A DNA stretch of 64,000 bases, from the NCBI RefSeq assembly GCF_000455825.1, contig NZ_ATAO01000135.1:1-64000 (forward strand). Direction: 5' to 3'. The translations under genes and the position numbers were made by a program. This DNA is from Microbacterium maritypicum MF109. Lineage in GTDB: Bacteria; Actinomycetota; Actinomycetes; Actinomycetales; Microbacteriaceae. The notes below the pieces were generated by a model. It made no database searches and was not told where the DNA came from. It saw only the letters and a program-made list of their open reading frames with translations. Each line of letters starts with the position of its first letter. The first letter of the stretch is position 1. Of this stretch, positions 62,647 through 64,000 are shown piece by piece.

Positions 62647-63642
62647 TCAGGCCGAGGCCCGGATCACCAGCTCGGTCGGCAGGATCGTCGTGGTCGGCGG
62701 GTCCTCCCCCGCGAGCCGCGACAACAGGATCCGGGCCATGGCCTCACCCTGCGCGTACATCGGCTGGCGCATCGTGGTCAGCTGCGGATCGGTCGTGAGC
62801 GCGACCGAGGAGTCGTCGAAGCCGACCAGCGCGATGTCCTCCGGCACGCGCACACCCGCCGAGCGGAGGGCGGTCAGGGCGCCACGGGCCATCAGGTCGC
62901 TCGCGACGAAGATCGCATCCGGACGCCCGCCGTCGAGCAGACGCCTGGCGGCCTCCGCACCGCTCGCCTCGCTGTAGTCGCCCTCCTCCTCGGCGTACGG
63001 GGCGAGGCCGGCATCCGCCAGAGCGGCGCGGAACCCCTGCACACGATCTTCCGAGGCGACCATCGTGAGCGGACCGGAGATCGTCGCGATGCGTGTGCGG
63101 CCGATGTCGATCAACCGCTGAGTGGCGTGCTTCGCTCCGGCCACGTTGTCGACGTCGACGACGTAGTCCCCATCGTGACGGCGCACGGGGCGGCCGCCGA
63201 AGACGACCGGTACGGCATCCGCGATCCGGTCGATGAACGCGTCGCTCGTGTGGTGCGAGACGATCAGCGCACCGTCCACGCCGCCGTTGCGCACGAAGCT
63301 GGTCATCTTGTCGCCGGGGTCATCGCTCGCGATGAGCAGGTTGAGCAGGTAGTCCGATCCGCCGAGCGCCCCGGTGATGCCCGCGACGATGGCTGCGAAG
63401 AACGGGTCGCCGAAGAAACGGGTGGTGTCCTCCGGCACGATCAGGGCGATGGCATGCGTCTGCCGTGAGGCGAGCGAGCGTGCGGCCCGATTGGGCACGT
63501 AGTTCAGCTCGTCGATCGCCGCGCGCACCGCGGCGAGGGCCTCCGGGCTCACGGCCGTCGACCCGTTCACGACCCTCGACACTGTCGACCGGGAGACACC
63601 CGCAGCGGATGCCACTTCTTCGATGGTCGCTCGGGGCGACAT
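62647..63642 (-). CDS. LacI-family regulator next to the GH1 gene
   Basis: 331 residues. Helix-turn-helix ATIEEVASAAGVSRSTVSRV, then VNGSTAVSPEALAAV, hinge LNYVPNRAARSLASRQ and a sugar-binding domain ending VGFDDSSVALTTDPQL, TTMRQPMYAQGE. The ATG at 63642 is taken; a GTG at 63654 adds four residues. It follows the GH1 gene on the same strand behind a hairpin, and probably controls beta-glucoside use. Confidence 0.92.
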   Translation of the reverse strand: MSPRATIEEVASAAGVSRSTVSRVVNGSTAVSPEALAAVRAAIDELNYVPNRAARSLASRQTHAIALIVPEDTTRFFGDPFFAAIVAGITGALGGSDYLLNLLIASDDPGDKMTSFVRNGGVDGALIVSHHTSDAFIDRIADAVPVVFGGRPVRRHDGDYVVDVDNVAGAKHATQRLIDIGRTRIATISGPLTMVASEDRVQGFRAALADAGLAPYAEEEGDYSEASGAEAARRLLDGGRPDAIFVASDLMARGALTALRSAGVRVPEDIALVGFDDSSVALTTDPQLTTMRQPMYAQGEAMARILLSRLAGEDPPTTTILPTELVIRASA

Positions 63643-63709
63643 CAGCGTACGCACTCTTCCATCGCCCTATTCTCACCGGTTCACGGGTGCGACGACGACC
63701 GTCCCGCTT

Positions 63710-63764
63710 CGAGTCGCGCAAATGGTCGCTTCTCGGCCGCAGATACGACCCTTCGCGCGACTCG
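63710..63764 (-). terminator. Hairpin after the GH1 gene
   Basis: CGAGTCGCGC (63710-63719) pairs with GCGCGACTCG (63755-63764), with an inner GGTCG/CGACC pair, downstream of the GH1 stop. Confidence 0.55.
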
Positions 63765-63781
63765 AGGGGCGGGCAGCGGGG

Positions 63782-64000
<219 letters not shown>

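Overview
The window looks like one end of a chromosomal contig from a high-GC actinobacterium, most likely a Microbacteriaceae member such as Microbacterium. The grounds are the uniformly high GC content, DtxR/IdeR-type iron boxes, an HtaA/HmuTUV heme system, a sortase-type LATTG anchor, many start codons placed directly after a -10 box, and purine genes scattered among small operons. No rRNA, tRNA, phage, transposase or CRISPR was seen. Bases 1-30 are not genomic: they match the Illumina Nextera transposase adapter, so the first tens of bases are an assembly edge. No stretch of more than about 300 bases lacks a gene.

Layout. 0.1-8.5 kb: a secreted, wall-anchored GH101 O-glycan endo-glycosidase, a cytoplasmic GH35 beta-galactosidase and a divergent LacI regulator, with shared TGTTTGCG operator-like sites. 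8.6-11 kb: a bPH2-domain membrane pair (YdbS/YdbT type) and a DUF2231 protein. 11-12.9 kb: ECF sigma factor, zinc-finger anti-sigma factor and a COG4315-type lipoprotein. 12.9-17.9 kb: purM-purF-MFS operon and two small conserved proteins. 18-25.4 kb: a very large repeat-rich HtaA heme-binding surface protein divergent from hmuTUV, with two iron boxes between them. 25.4-27.7 kb: MarR/VOC pair with twin operators, an inositol-phosphatase-family enzyme and a hypothetical protein.

27.7-38.7 kb is the most unusual region. A seven-gene sugar-type operon encodes an ABC importer (binding protein, double ATPase, two permeases), an FGGY kinase, an M29 aminopeptidase and a fused DhaK-DhaL kinase. It is accompanied by a DeoR regulator and a divergent BtpA-family TIM-barrel protein. 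No isomerase, dehydrogenase or recognised aldolase is present, so this is a candidate for an undescribed catabolic pathway. 38.7-43.2 kb: SCP-like protein, NUDIX CoA pyrophosphatase, purD, HxlR/MFS pair. 43.4-51.6 kb: polar amino acid ABC transporter with fused binding protein-permease, two GNATs, PadR/MFS drug-efflux operon, purC and an NCS2 nucleobase permease.

51.7-58.7 kb is a 5-oxoproline-type operon (NRAMP-like transporter, PxpA, DUF1445, fused PxpB-PxpC, and a biotin carboxylase/BCCP) under a divergent FCD-type GntR regulator. Together these proteins supply the domains of a urea-carboxylase-like machine. 58.9-64 kb: secreted metzincin protease, TetR regulator, a DUF1266-like protein with a membrane partner, a LacI regulator and the 3' end of a GH1 beta-glucosidase cut by the window edge.

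Three intergenic spaces (near 17.6, 41.3 and 43.3 kb) carry copies of the same repeat: 10-bp GAGTGCACGG units arranged as two direct and two inverted copies with identical 9/18/9-base spacing.
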